Both the position numbers and the translations under genes were made by a program. From Aliiroseovarius sp. S1339 (GTDB lineage Bacteria; Pseudomonadota; Alphaproteobacteria; Rhodobacterales; Rhodobacteraceae): a stretch of 64,000 nucleotides of DNA. Location: positions 1 to 64,000 of the forward strand of contig NZ_JALPQG010000011.1 of the NCBI RefSeq assembly GCF_023195695.1. The letters are read 5' to 3'. Under the pieces are notes generated by a model. It made no database searches. It saw only the letters and a program-made list of their open reading frames with translations, and had not been told where the DNA came from. Below, piece after piece: positions 17,497 to 25,662 of the stretch. The number at the start of each line of letters is the position of its first letter. Position 1 is the stretch's first letter.

Positions 17497-18498
17497 ATGG
17501 AATACTATGTTGGATTAGACGTGTCGCTTCGGTCGTGTGCGCTTTGCATAGTCGACAGGAAGGGCAAGGTGCATCTTGAACGGGAGTTGCCGTGCGAGAT
17601 TGATGACATCGCCGATTGCCTCGCCGAGTTCGGCCAATCTATTGAACGTATCGGGTTCGAGGCAAGTGCGTTGAGCCAGCATTTGTTCTTTGGTCTGCAA
17701 GAGAAGGGCTTTGACATCGTCTGTATGGAAGCCAGGCAGGTCAGCGCGGCGTTGTCGGCCATGCGGAACAAGACAGATAAAACAGATGCATGGGGTATAG
17801 CGCAGATACTGCGCACTGGTTGGTTCAGCCCGGTTCACATGAAAAGCCGCGAGGCGCATGGTCTGCGTGCGCTCTTGAGCACACGAAAGGCATTACTCAA
17901 GAAAACCATGGATTTGGCCAACGAGGTGCGCGGTCTGTTGAAGATCTTCGGCGTCAGGCTGCCCAAGACAGTCAAGCATGGTAGCTTCGATAGCTTGGTG
18001 CGTCCCATGATTGAAATGGATGATGTCCTCGCGCACGCGATCATTCCACTGCTGGATGCCCGGGCGGTCCTCTTTCAGCACTACTTGGAACTGGATCGTC
18101 GGGTAAAACGCGCGGCCTCCCAGGACGCGGTCTGCATGCGCATGATGACTGTCCCTGGTGTTGGACCAATCGCGGCACTAACGTTCAAGGCTGCTGTCGA
18201 TGATCCAAGCCGGTTCAAACGATCACGAACAGTCGCCGCGCATTTTGGACTTACACCCAGGCGGTACCAGTCCGGTGAACACGATAATCCCGGTCGTATA
18301 TCGAAGGCAGGCGACCGGGATGTACGCGCCACTCTCTACGCGGCAGCCAATGCTTTGCTCATGAGAACGATGGCTAGATCGCAGATCAAGTCATGGGGAA
18401 TGCGGTTGATGCGTACCAAAGGCCGCAGACGCGCGGTTGTAGCCGTTGCCCGTAAACTCGCTGTTCTTCTGCACCGCATGTGGATTGATGGCACGTAA
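17497..18498 (+). CDS. IS110-family transposase (DEDD)
   Basis: The N-terminal RuvC-like DEDD domain shows YYVGLDVSLRS (first Asp), RIGFEAS (Glu) and NKTDKTDAWGIAQ (two Asp). The C-terminal domain has VPGVGPIAALTFKAA and GRISKAGDRDVRATLY, containing the conserved Ser of this family. Length (333) is normal and the frame intact, with AAGGGAGA upstream, so it may be active. IS110 transposases act as site-specific recombinases directed by a structured RNA from the element's own non-coding end. Confidence 0.93.
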   Translation: MEYYVGLDVSLRSCALCIVDRKGKVHLERELPCEIDDIADCLAEFGQSIERIGFEASALSQHLFFGLQEKGFDIVCMEARQVSAALSAMRNKTDKTDAWGIAQILRTGWFSPVHMKSREAHGLRALLSTRKALLKKTMDLANEVRGLLKIFGVRLPKTVKHGSFDSLVRPMIEMDDVLAHAIIPLLDARAVLFQHYLELDRRVKRAASQDAVCMRMMTVPGVGPIAALTFKAAVDDPSRFKRSRTVAAHFGLTPRRYQSGEHDNPGRISKAGDRDVRATLYAAANALLMRTMARSQIKSWGMRLMRTKGRRRAVVAVARKLAVLLHRMWIDGT

Positions 18499-18778
18499 TT
18501 CCGTCAGGAACAGGTAGGAGGAACGGCATGATCTGAATCGCCAAACACCGACACTGACGGGATCGTCCAATCCGGACGAGGTCTGTGGATGAAGACGAAA
18601 ATGTCTGCTGCGCAACTTGAAGCGCGCCGGGAAGCAGGGCTCTCCACAACCGATCCGACACATGCATGCAGCGGTGCCATTCGAACACCAAAACAGACTG
18701 CGAAGAGAAGCGTGACCCGGAGAAGCGATCCTAATCATCTAGAAGAAGGAAAATGCGCTTGACCCAGACACCCAATTA
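18499..18778 (+). ncRNA. Candidate bridge/seek RNA region of the IS
   Basis: This 3' non-coding end holds no credible gene. It contains local stems such as TCGTCC (18563-18568) with GGACGA (18574-18579). In IS1111-type elements the guide RNA is encoded downstream of the transposase. The presence of an RNA here is inferred from that layout only; its ends and guide loops cannot be set by eye. Confidence 0.4.
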
Positions 18779-18871
18779 GAGAAGCTGACATTCGCTGCGG
18801 TTGTGAGTGGCAAAGTGCCAAGTTGCGAAAGTGGACATTGGGATCTTCTAAAATGGAGTGGCTAGCTTCCG

Positions 18872-21800
18872 TCATCCGCCGGATAGGCCCGCTGGACCGA
18901 GATAGGAGATGTCGATACGGCCTTCTTCCTGGGCGACATGGGCCCGTACCAAACCATTCCTTCCAGGGTTGAGTGCAGCCTTCACCAAACCAAGCGGCTC
19001 TCCATCTGGGCCAAGTGCAAATAACTGCCCATCGTTGTGATGAATCTGCACAGGTGAGCCTGCTGTTGGTTGACCGTCAAACCATTCAACGTTTGCCCAG
19101 TATCGACGATCAGTCCAAACTAAGCTTTCGGCCGGTTCATAGCTCTTCGTGAATGCGACCCACATGTCCCTAGTTTCGGTCGTAGGCCAATTGGGTTGAG
19201 CGCTCCAAGCGGCAACGGATTCGGACTGCAACCACAAGCGAAGCTCGTCACCAGTCTGAAAGTTAGTGCCTGTATCTGTCACAGCTTTGATTGCGGCGAG
19301 CCGCGAGTTGAATCCGGCCTGAATGAGCATGGCGGCAGATCGGTTGATCGTGCCCGTTTCAACAGCTGCAACAGCATATCCGAGCTCAAAATCATCGAGT
19401 GTAAATCCGATGTCGCCGATAGTATCGCCATTCGCAGAGGCCCGAACGCGAATGGCTTCCATCGCCCAAGACAGTCGATAGACCAGCCCACCTTCTACGA
19501 ATTGCAACGTCTCGGATTCCTGACCTGCAGCTGCGGCAGCAAGTGGCTCGCCCAACAGCCAGGCGCGAAGAATGTCACGCCAATTGTCTGGCATTTTCTC
19601 CGGCACAAACGGTTCGATCGCAAAGACCATTTCAGCAAGGGCTTTGATAGCACCAATCGCTTCCTCACCCTCACCGTTGAGCAGTGCCCCGTTAGCTTGA
19701 ACTAGCAACTGATTTGCGTCCGCAGCGATTGCATCTAAAGCCAACCCTGTTGATAGTCCAACTCCGGCAAGAAAATACCCGCGGCGGGACTGCGCAGTGG
19801 ATTGATTCCAGATGAATTGGCTGCGGGAGACTAGGCCTGCCTTTAGGACAAGCTGCACATCTTCGTTCAGGCGCAAAAGTCGGCGATGCCAAAGCGATGA
19901 TTGGAGTATCGCATCGAGAGCAGCTTCAATCTCAGCGTCTGGGACGTCATCTTCTCCGATCAGGCTCAGGATAGCGGTATCGAGATTTGCGATATGTCGC
20001 TCCCACTCAGCATGCGCACGCTCGCGATGTTCTGGCTTTTCATTTGGAATCTCAGGGAAAGCCCAGGCAATCGCGTTGTTCGCGACATATCCGACTAGCG
20101 CGTTCAGGTCGCCCCCAAGGCGCCGATGCATTCGAGACAACAGTGTCCAAACCAACAGCGCGAGTCCGCTCTCCATGTTGCGGGCACCCAGATCGCTGAT
20201 CAGCGCCTCCCAGTTCCGTCGCTTCTGGGCAATGCCGTCGAACATTGGAAAGAGGACGACGCCTTCCACATCGACATAAGCCCGCCCGGCCCGGCCAATT
20301 ACGTTCTTGAACTCAGAAACATCGATGCGTTCCCGATTGCGGTGCAGCGAATGCATCACAACAGCTGTCGCCGAGAGATTCAGACCCTGTGCGAGTGTTG
20401 GCGAAGAAATCGTCACCTTGAGGACACCATCTCCCAAAAGGCGTTCAATCTCCTTTCGGTAAGCGGTCGGGAGAGCGCCGTGATGGAGCGCCACCCCCAA
20501 GCGCAAGCATTTCAAGAGTGCGCTGTCGGGTCCCAACCATTCCTCACCCAAGGCAATTGCAGTGCCCAATTGATCCGGTTCCACTTCTAGGAGTGATCGC
20601 AATGCTCCACGTTCATGAAGATCGACAATGACTTCGGCAAAAGGTTCGACACTGCGCCGAATGGGGCAAAAGATCAATACGGTCTGGCCGTCATCGACCA
20701 ATCGCCAAGCTGTAGCTAGACAGAGTTCTCGTTGATCCTTTGGGAATAGAGTTGTGCGGCGCCGTTTCGGTGGAACCCAAGTCGGAGGGACCTCACCGAC
20801 TATGAAGCGCTGAACCCATGGACGTTCATCGCCAACACGGAGATTCAGACGCGCTGTCGGAGAGTTCCAGACGACCTCTCCGAACCTCAATCTTGTCGGA
20901 CGCCAGTCATGCTTGATTATATCTCCTGGCTGATCACGCCGTAACCACTGCGAGAAATCATCAAGTTGATCGCCGTCCGGCAAAATGGCTGACAGGCAGA
21001 CAATTCGTCGCTGCTCGGCGTCCGGTCGACGCAGGAGGCGTTGGATTTGTACTTCATATCGGACCTCCCGCTCATTGATGCCAATCATGTGTCCTTCATC
21101 GAAGATCAGGAGGCCAACGTCGTCCAGAAGAGATGGGTCGTTGCGGAGAGCAAAATCGAGCTTCTCGGGTGTAGCGACCACAATGTTGCGCTCGCGGATC
21201 GCATCTTCATCAAACCCGCTGACCCCAACACTGCCGTAGAGCGCAGAGATGGTCTTCCCAAGAGGGCCAAACGTCTTTTGGAGGGTAGTTTCGGTTTGGG
21301 CCGAGAGCGCCCGAAGCGGAGTGACAAACACCACTCGCTGTCCGCCAGAAAGACACCGCAAAATGCAAAGCTCTGCGATGCGGGTTTTTCCGGCGCTTGT
21401 CGGCAGAGAGACTACCAGATCGTCGGACTGATCCACGGCGCGCGCCGCCGCTTCGATCTGAGAGGGCCAGAGATCGATCTCCGCTTTGCGCCGTTGGTGG
21501 AGTGACGCTATGAATAACTCGCGGAGAGCGGGCCAGTCAGCGGCTTCACCACCCAAGGGTTGAAGCGGCACGCGTTCATGAAACGTGTTCGACCAAAGAT
21601 CGCTGAGCAGGTGGATGGCGATGCGATGGGACCACCATTGGGGTAAGAGGTTGAACTCGGCGCAAATCGACATGCTGTTTTGAAGCCGTTCAATTGCCTG
21701 ATCCACAAGCGCGCTTTCACCCCGCTCGATGGCGAGAACATACAAGGACAGCGCTGCAAAAAACGTGTCGATCAATGCCGTGTCGAGGGCCTCGAAGAGA

Positions 21801-22396
21801 AAATCGTCTCCGCCATCAACAACGGGTTCGGTTGCTTCTTTCTGGTCCAGGCGTGCCCGTAGAAGTTCAGTAATACTGGTATCGCTGCCCGTTTGCGAAG
21901 CACGGTAGTCGAACACGACGGTCCGAAACGCCGTGAAGTCCCGACGCATAAGGAGCGCAAGGGCGCGTTCGAGCGGTGAGAAGTTTTCGTCATTCTCAAC
22001 GGTTGTGAGAAGCGAGTATGCCCGAGCCGTCAGGTGGGCGAGATGGTAGCTCGCTGCTGCCATCACGAAGTGGAAGTTGCGATTGCTTTCGTTCGGATCC
22101 CCTTTGGCGACAACTGCTTCTAGCGCTGTAGCGGCTTGTTCGAACGCTATGCGCGCCTGCGTCGCGTCACCGTCAAGTTCGCGAAGTCGCAGACCAAGAC
22201 CCAAAAGCGCATAGCCGTAAGAATTCAGATCGTAGCTCAGACGGTCATCGAAGTTGGGTGAGTCTGGTGGCAACACGCCATCACGCCAGATGATCGCTCG
22301 TGCCTGTCCGCGCGCGATCAAGCTGCCGCGAAACCCCGCAGCAGTCGCTTGCGCAATGTCGGCAATAATTTCTTCAGGCGTTGTTGGCATTGGCAA
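18872..22396 (-). CDS. hamB: HamB-like Ski2-type DEAD/H helicase (putative Hachiman)
   Basis: The first 300 residues are a helical non-helicase domain. The SF2 core then shows SLPTSAGKTRIAEL (Walker A), VVFVTPLRALSAQ, VVATPEKLDFAL, LIFDEGHMI (DEGH box), RIVCLSAILPDG, ISSPTLAQGLNL and KNVIGRAGRAYVD. The AQGLNL and GRAGR motifs are of Ski2/Brr2 type. A 450-residue C-terminal region follows. Hachiman pairs a helicase of this kind with the nuclease HamA; the upstream gene fits HamA and overlaps this one by 23 bases. Other Ski2-type defence helicases are possible, so the system name is moderately supported. Confidence 0.65.
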   Translation of the reverse strand: MPMPTTPEEIIADIAQATAAGFRGSLIARGQARAIIWRDGVLPPDSPNFDDRLSYDLNSYGYALLGLGLRLRELDGDATQARIAFEQAATALEAVVAKGDPNESNRNFHFVMAAASYHLAHLTARAYSLLTTVENDENFSPLERALALLMRRDFTAFRTVVFDYRASQTGSDTSITELLRARLDQKEATEPVVDGGDDFLFEALDTALIDTFFAALSLYVLAIERGESALVDQAIERLQNSMSICAEFNLLPQWWSHRIAIHLLSDLWSNTFHERVPLQPLGGEAADWPALRELFIASLHQRRKAEIDLWPSQIEAAARAVDQSDDLVVSLPTSAGKTRIAELCILRCLSGGQRVVFVTPLRALSAQTETTLQKTFGPLGKTISALYGSVGVSGFDEDAIRERNIVVATPEKLDFALRNDPSLLDDVGLLIFDEGHMIGINEREVRYEVQIQRLLRRPDAEQRRIVCLSAILPDGDQLDDFSQWLRRDQPGDIIKHDWRPTRLRFGEVVWNSPTARLNLRVGDERPWVQRFIVGEVPPTWVPPKRRRTTLFPKDQRELCLATAWRLVDDGQTVLIFCPIRRSVEPFAEVIVDLHERGALRSLLEVEPDQLGTAIALGEEWLGPDSALLKCLRLGVALHHGALPTAYRKEIERLLGDGVLKVTISSPTLAQGLNLSATAVVMHSLHRNRERIDVSEFKNVIGRAGRAYVDVEGVVLFPMFDGIAQKRRNWEALISDLGARNMESGLALLVWTLLSRMHRRLGGDLNALVGYVANNAIAWAFPEIPNEKPEHRERAHAEWERHIANLDTAILSLIGEDDVPDAEIEAALDAILQSSLWHRRLLRLNEDVQLVLKAGLVSRSQFIWNQSTAQSRRGYFLAGVGLSTGLALDAIAADANQLLVQANGALLNGEGEEAIGAIKALAEMVFAIEPFVPEKMPDNWRDILRAWLLGEPLAAAAAGQESETLQFVEGGLVYRLSWAMEAIRVRASANGDTIGDIGFTLDDFELGYAVAAVETGTINRSAAMLIQAGFNSRLAAIKAVTDTGTNFQTGDELRLWLQSESVAAWSAQPNWPTTETRDMWVAFTKSYEPAESLVWTDRRYWANVEWFDGQPTAGSPVQIHHNDGQLFALGPDGEPLGLVKAALNPGRNGLVRAHVAQEEGRIDISYLGPAGLSGG

Positions 22397-23153
22397 TCAC
22401 CTGATCATAGACCGCGCCGATGAAGGCACCGTGGCCCTCAACGCGTAGGCCAACACCCCATTGGTTGAACTCGCCGGGGTAAGCTTGCAAGGCGGCAGTC
22501 AGAAGCGCGTCGGGCGCATTGCCGGAGAATGTAAAGAGCAGATGCCGCACATTTTCCTTTGGAATACCGTGTTTTAGTAGTGCATCATCGATGGCGTCGG
22601 CCAACGGCAAATCTTCCATTTCCATCAATCGTGCGGAGACGAACGACAATGCATGTGGTGATGGAAGCCCACCATCCTTGTCCAGCCCTGCGCGCGCCTC
22701 GGTAAGGGTTTGATTGCTGAGAGCCGCCCGGCTTTTTGCTTCCGTTTTAAGGAAATGAAGGCGCATGCTTTGTGGATCTTGAAGCATTCCAATCACGTCC
22801 TCTCCGCGCATCGCCATGTTGCGGTGGTCCTTCCAACGCAGGCGCTTGATAGGGGCCCGATAGCCATTACTCTGTGCGTCGATCCATTCTGTCGCATAGA
22901 TCTCGCCTAAGTCCCCTGAACGGATCGCTTTCGTCGTCGGTAGTTTCTCTTCAATCAGCGCTGCCGCCGCCGGCTTTCCAAGCCGCCTCAAAGCCCGGGC
23001 GACATGCTCCTCTGAAGCATAGTGTCCTGGCACAACCGTCGCCGTCGCTTGAACACCCACTCCCAGGTGTGCAGGGTGGCCCGTCAGCACCCTAAGCGTG
23101 TTGTTTCCAACCGGAGTATCCGCTGTGCTGCACCATCCATCGAATATGGGCAT
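22374..23153 (-). CDS. hamA: HamA-like DUF1837 nuclease (putative Hachiman)
   Basis: The 259-residue protein has RSGDLGEIYATEWIDA (acidic helix), RNMAMRGEDVIGM (Asp) and LHFLKTEAKSRAALS (E-x-K), the spacing of a PD-(D/E)XK nuclease and similar to the DUF1837/HamA pattern with its RNM-x3-G-x-D element. In Hachiman, HamA is held inactive by HamB and released to degrade DNA when phage replication damages the genome. The gene leads a two-gene operon. An inverted repeat, GAATTGGA / TCCAATTC (23177-23184 and 23213-23220), lies just upstream and could be an operator. The family call is from motifs by eye. Confidence 0.6.
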   Translation of the reverse strand: MPIFDGWCSTADTPVGNNTLRVLTGHPAHLGVGVQATATVVPGHYASEEHVARALRRLGKPAAAALIEEKLPTTKAIRSGDLGEIYATEWIDAQSNGYRAPIKRLRWKDHRNMAMRGEDVIGMLQDPQSMRLHFLKTEAKSRAALSNQTLTEARAGLDKDGGLPSPHALSFVSARLMEMEDLPLADAIDDALLKHGIPKENVRHLLFTFSGNAPDALLTAALQAYPGEFNQWGVGLRVEGHGAFIGAVYDQVIANANNA

Positions 23154-23264
23154 TCATAAACTTCTTTCGTAGAATAGAATTGGAACTTCATAAGTAAGAG
23201 AGTGGATAAGAGTCCAATTCAACTTCAAAAATTGCCTTTTTTGGTGGACCTGTGTAGTGGCTCA

Positions 23265-23384
23265 TTAGAAAGGGATTTCGTCATCCATCTTACTTGGCTT
23301 TGATGTCGTTACACTGACTTTGCCCTCGACTACCTCAGCCTGCTTTGGGTCGATGCACTCGAGATCTAAGAATTCCTTTTTGTG
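23265..23384 (-). pseudogene. Orphan C-terminal fragment ending in an SSB-type tail
   Basis: Directly after the TAA of the next gene upstream (23385-23387) the same frame continues for 39 codons: HKKEFLDLECIDPKQAEVVE, then GKVSVTTSKPSKMDDEIPF, then TAA at 23265-23267. MDDEIPF is the acidic, phenylalanine-ended tail by which SSB proteins recruit partners and which several phage DNA-metabolism proteins carry. It has no start codon. It is either the relic of a lost gene or a readthrough extension of the upstream protein. Confidence 0.5.
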
Positions 23385-24140
23385 TTAACCTCCATCATCC
23401 CGCCAACTCTGATAGCGTTCTTCAACATTATAAAATCCTGAGAGGCTTGGCTTGCTCTTAAGATTCCAAATTTTACGAGACAATTCCTCCAGCGCCAGGC
23501 CATCTTTGGGACGCCAACCATGTTGGATTGCCCAAGATTTGATGTGAGGAGATGGATCGGCATGTCCTTTTGCTCGAAGAATTCGTAGCACGGTATTTGC
23601 ATGTTCTTTGTCACGCGGATTGCCTAAGCCGGTGGATAGGTTAACGATCTGTGTCAGTGTCTCCAGCGCTTTGACGACGGTCTGATCTTCGATCAACGTT
23701 GCAGGTTCTTGCCGTTTCTCACCGTGTACAACAACTCCCCAACGTTGTGACCAATCATCTGCTTCCCCTTCAAACTCGGGCACTACTACCACTCCACCTA
23801 TGTTGTGCAGACCATCGACAAAATCGAGAATCGATTGCTCCGCATAGTAAACAAGCACAACCGATTTCCGAGCTGATTGGCTCATTGTGCGCATCGTTTC
23901 AGCGTGCAGTTTAATGCCCCCTGACAATGAGGCTGTTCCCTTTGCCAGAGTTTGCACCACTGCCTTTCCGAGAAAACCCGACAAGCTTGTTTGCGTGAGT
24001 TGGTTCTTTGTGTGTGTCAGCAAGACAACGTCTGAAAAATTCTCCTGTTCGCAGATCTTTTTTGCATAAGCCAGCGCAGTTTGGAGAGCGTTCTTGTCAT
24101 GACTGTCGATTGGAACAAGAACACGAATGGTATTGGTCAA
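23385..24140 (-). CDS. Hypothetical protein upstream of Hachiman-like pair
   Basis: The best start is TTG at 24140, with AAAGGAATTC just upstream; an ATG frame to 24200 has a poor N-terminal extension. The first 150 residues look like an alpha/beta (Rossmann-like) fold: IRVLVPIDSHDKNALQTALA, SDVVLLTHTKNQL, KSVVLVYYAEQSILDFVDGL, GGVVVVPEFEGE. The last 100 residues are helical (DKEHANTVLRILRAKGHADP, IQHGWRPKDG). I do not recognise the family. It is AT-richer than its neighbours and co-directional with the HamA/HamB-like genes, so it could be an extra defence component. Confidence 0.6.
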   Translation of the reverse strand: MTNTIRVLVPIDSHDKNALQTALAYAKKICEQENFSDVVLLTHTKNQLTQTSLSGFLGKAVVQTLAKGTASLSGGIKLHAETMRTMSQSARKSVVLVYYAEQSILDFVDGLHNIGGVVVVPEFEGEADDWSQRWGVVVHGEKRQEPATLIEDQTVVKALETLTQIVNLSTGLGNPRDKEHANTVLRILRAKGHADPSPHIKSWAIQHGWRPKDGLALEELSRKIWNLKSKPSLSGFYNVEERYQSWRDDGG

Positions 24141-24338
24141 AAGAATTCCTTTCAAAATAAATAGTTGAAACAGATTGTGAAAGTTCGGAGCGCAACACAA
24201 CCCTTGAATGATACAACTTAGAGATCAAGGGTTTTGAATGTTCCTTCGACGGCTGCACTGCAGCATAGAGAAAGCCAGTCGAAGGCAACAAAGGGCCGAA
24301 CCCGCTGAACGAAATGTATCAGATGGCATTGACCGGTT

Positions 24339-24629
24339 TCATCGCCGCCAGTATCGGTCGCCCTGTGAAGTTGGGTTACTTAGAACTGTTAGGCGCTTTG
24401 CGGATTTCTTGCCACCGAACGGAAAGCTGTTCGCAAACGCTAAGGCGGCCTCTTGAGTGGAAAAGGTATAGGCCAAACCCGGATTTCCAGTTGTGCTGAA
24501 GCTGCCTTTTCGCCACGTAGCATAACTCCACCCGCTGTTGCCACGCCCGACAAGCCCTACCCAAGGATGCTTTTCATCGTGGTTTCGGGTCCCACCAAGC
24601 TTCTCAGGGAGTGGAAGTTCGCTGCTCAT
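24339..24629 (-). CDS. Small hypothetical protein
   Basis: A 96-residue frame starts with ATG and has protein-like composition (PWVGLVGRGNSGWSYATWRK, GLAYTFSTQEAALAFANSFP). There is no strong ribosome site, and I see no family. It lies in a sparse stretch between the gene at 23385-24140 and the recombinase cassette. It may be a real small gene or a remnant. Confidence 0.35.
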   Translation of the reverse strand: MSSELPLPEKLGGTRNHDEKHPWVGLVGRGNSGWSYATWRKGSFSTTGNPGLAYTFSTQEAALAFANSFPFGGKKSAKRLTVLSNPTSQGDRYWRR

Positions 24630-24988
24630 CGGGTGCGCCTTTTTGCTCAGTCTGAGTCGATCCGTTTTCGGGCAATCAATTTACATGTGGTAATTCTCAT
24701 TTTGCAAGGCAAGGCACGTTCGTCCACGCCAGCAGAAGTATAAGGTGTCATCGGCTTGGCGTCCGCAGCGAATGGCGGCAATGCGGGCTGCGACTGCAGC
24801 ATCGAAGCATCACGGCCAAAGGCGGCTTAGGGCCGTTCTCCACAAAATGACTGGACTAGCTGGCCAAACAGAGCAAACTGTCGTAGCGACGCACCTGAAG
24901 CGTGCGCGTGAACTTCTCCGCCCGGACCTCCGGGCTGTGGTCGGTAGCAGGGCCGGTCAGGTCCTGTGTAACCTGATTAGGAGACCTC
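24630..24988. other. 359-base stretch without a supported gene
   Basis: Open frames here run into the start of the DUF3489 gene in another frame and have unlikely composition. I see no transposase relic, tRNA or clear repeat. The last 80 bases hold the leader of the recombinase cassette, ending in AGGAG before the ATG at 24989. Confidence 0.5.
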
Positions 24989-25225
24989 ATGACCCAACAA
25001 ACAAAACCATCGACCAAAAAAGCCCAACTGATTCAGATGCTGAGCCGGAAAGCCGGGGCGGATGTTGCCGCCATCAGCGAGAAATTCAACTGGCAGCCAC
25101 ACTCCACACGTGCGGCACTGACGGGCCTGCGCAAGTCGGGATACGTGCTGGACGCTGAGAAGCCGGGCAGCGGCAAGCCCTTGCGATACCGCATTGTCGA
25201 CAGGCCCGCGGCGGATGCTGTCTGA
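24989..25225 (+). CDS. DUF3489 protein (winged-helix-like)
   Basis: This 78-residue protein (KKAQLIQMLSRKAGADVAAI, HSTRAALTGLRKSGYVLDAE) matches DUF3489, a small winged-helix-like family. AGGAG lies at good distance before the ATG. In alphaproteobacteria it is typically followed by a DUF2924 gene and a large serine recombinase, exactly the order here, so it is probably an accessory or regulatory protein of that mobile unit. Its stop overlaps the next start (TGATG). Confidence 0.85.
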   Translation: MTQQTKPSTKKAQLIQMLSRKAGADVAAISEKFNWQPHSTRAALTGLRKSGYVLDAEKPGSGKPLRYRIVDRPAADAV

Positions 25226-25662
25226 TGACCGCTGAGAGCGCGGTAGAAGCTCGTTGGGCAGAACTTTCTGACATGGATCGTTCGACCCTTCGGGTGGCCT
25301 GGACAGAGGCTTTCGACAACACACCACCTCACTTTTTGTCGATGACTTTCATGCGTAAGGCACTGATCTGGCATGTTCAGTGCCGCCGGTTTGGCGGGCT
25401 GTCGCCGGACGTGAAGCGGGCCTTCGATTCCGCAAGCGCAGGTAAGACCATGAGGAACACACCGGCAGCAATCCGACCAGGAACGCAGCTTGTCAGGGAA
25501 TGGAACGGGCGGCGGTATCAGGTCGATGTTAGCGATGATGGATATGTAATGAATGGTGAGCGGTTTAAGTCATTGTCGGCCATAGCCCTGCACATCACCG
25601 GGACGAGCTGGTCTGGACCACGCTTCTTCGGGCTGAAAAGCAAATCGGGTGGTGTCGCATGA
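25225..25662 (+). CDS. DUF2924 protein
   Basis: The 145-residue product has the DUF2924 features: RWAELSDMDRSTLRVAWTEA near the start, then LVREWNGRRYQVDVSDDGYV and a C-terminal LSAIALHITGTSWSGPRFFG segment. The family is known mainly as the partner gene directly upstream of large serine recombinases in alphaproteobacterial elements; its biochemical role is unknown. It overlaps DUF3489 by one base and the recombinase by four, so the three are one operon. Confidence 0.88.
   Translation: MTAESAVEARWAELSDMDRSTLRVAWTEAFDNTPPHFLSMTFMRKALIWHVQCRRFGGLSPDVKRAFDSASAGKTMRNTPAAIRPGTQLVREWNGRRYQVDVSDDGYVMNGERFKSLSAIALHITGTSWSGPRFFGLKSKSGGVA

Larger units (their letters stand above)
17422..18778 (+). mobile_element. 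IS110-family element, IS1111-like layout
   Basis: TAATTGGG at 17422-17429 and its complement CCCAATTA at 18771-18778 bracket a DEDD transposase as short subterminal inverted repeats. The 5' non-coding part is short (about 75 bases) and the 3' part long (about 270). Subterminal repeats and a long 3' end are the known layout of the IS1111 subgroup, whereas IS110 proper has a long 5' end. Exact ends are uncertain by some bases because this family makes no target duplication. It sits between the UvrD-like helicase and the HamB-like gene and interrupts neither. Confidence 0.65.

Noticed and set aside
24745-25158. A 137-codon plus-strand frame before the recombinase cassette
   Set aside because: It overlaps DUF3489 in another frame, has no ribosome site, and its composition is not protein-like.
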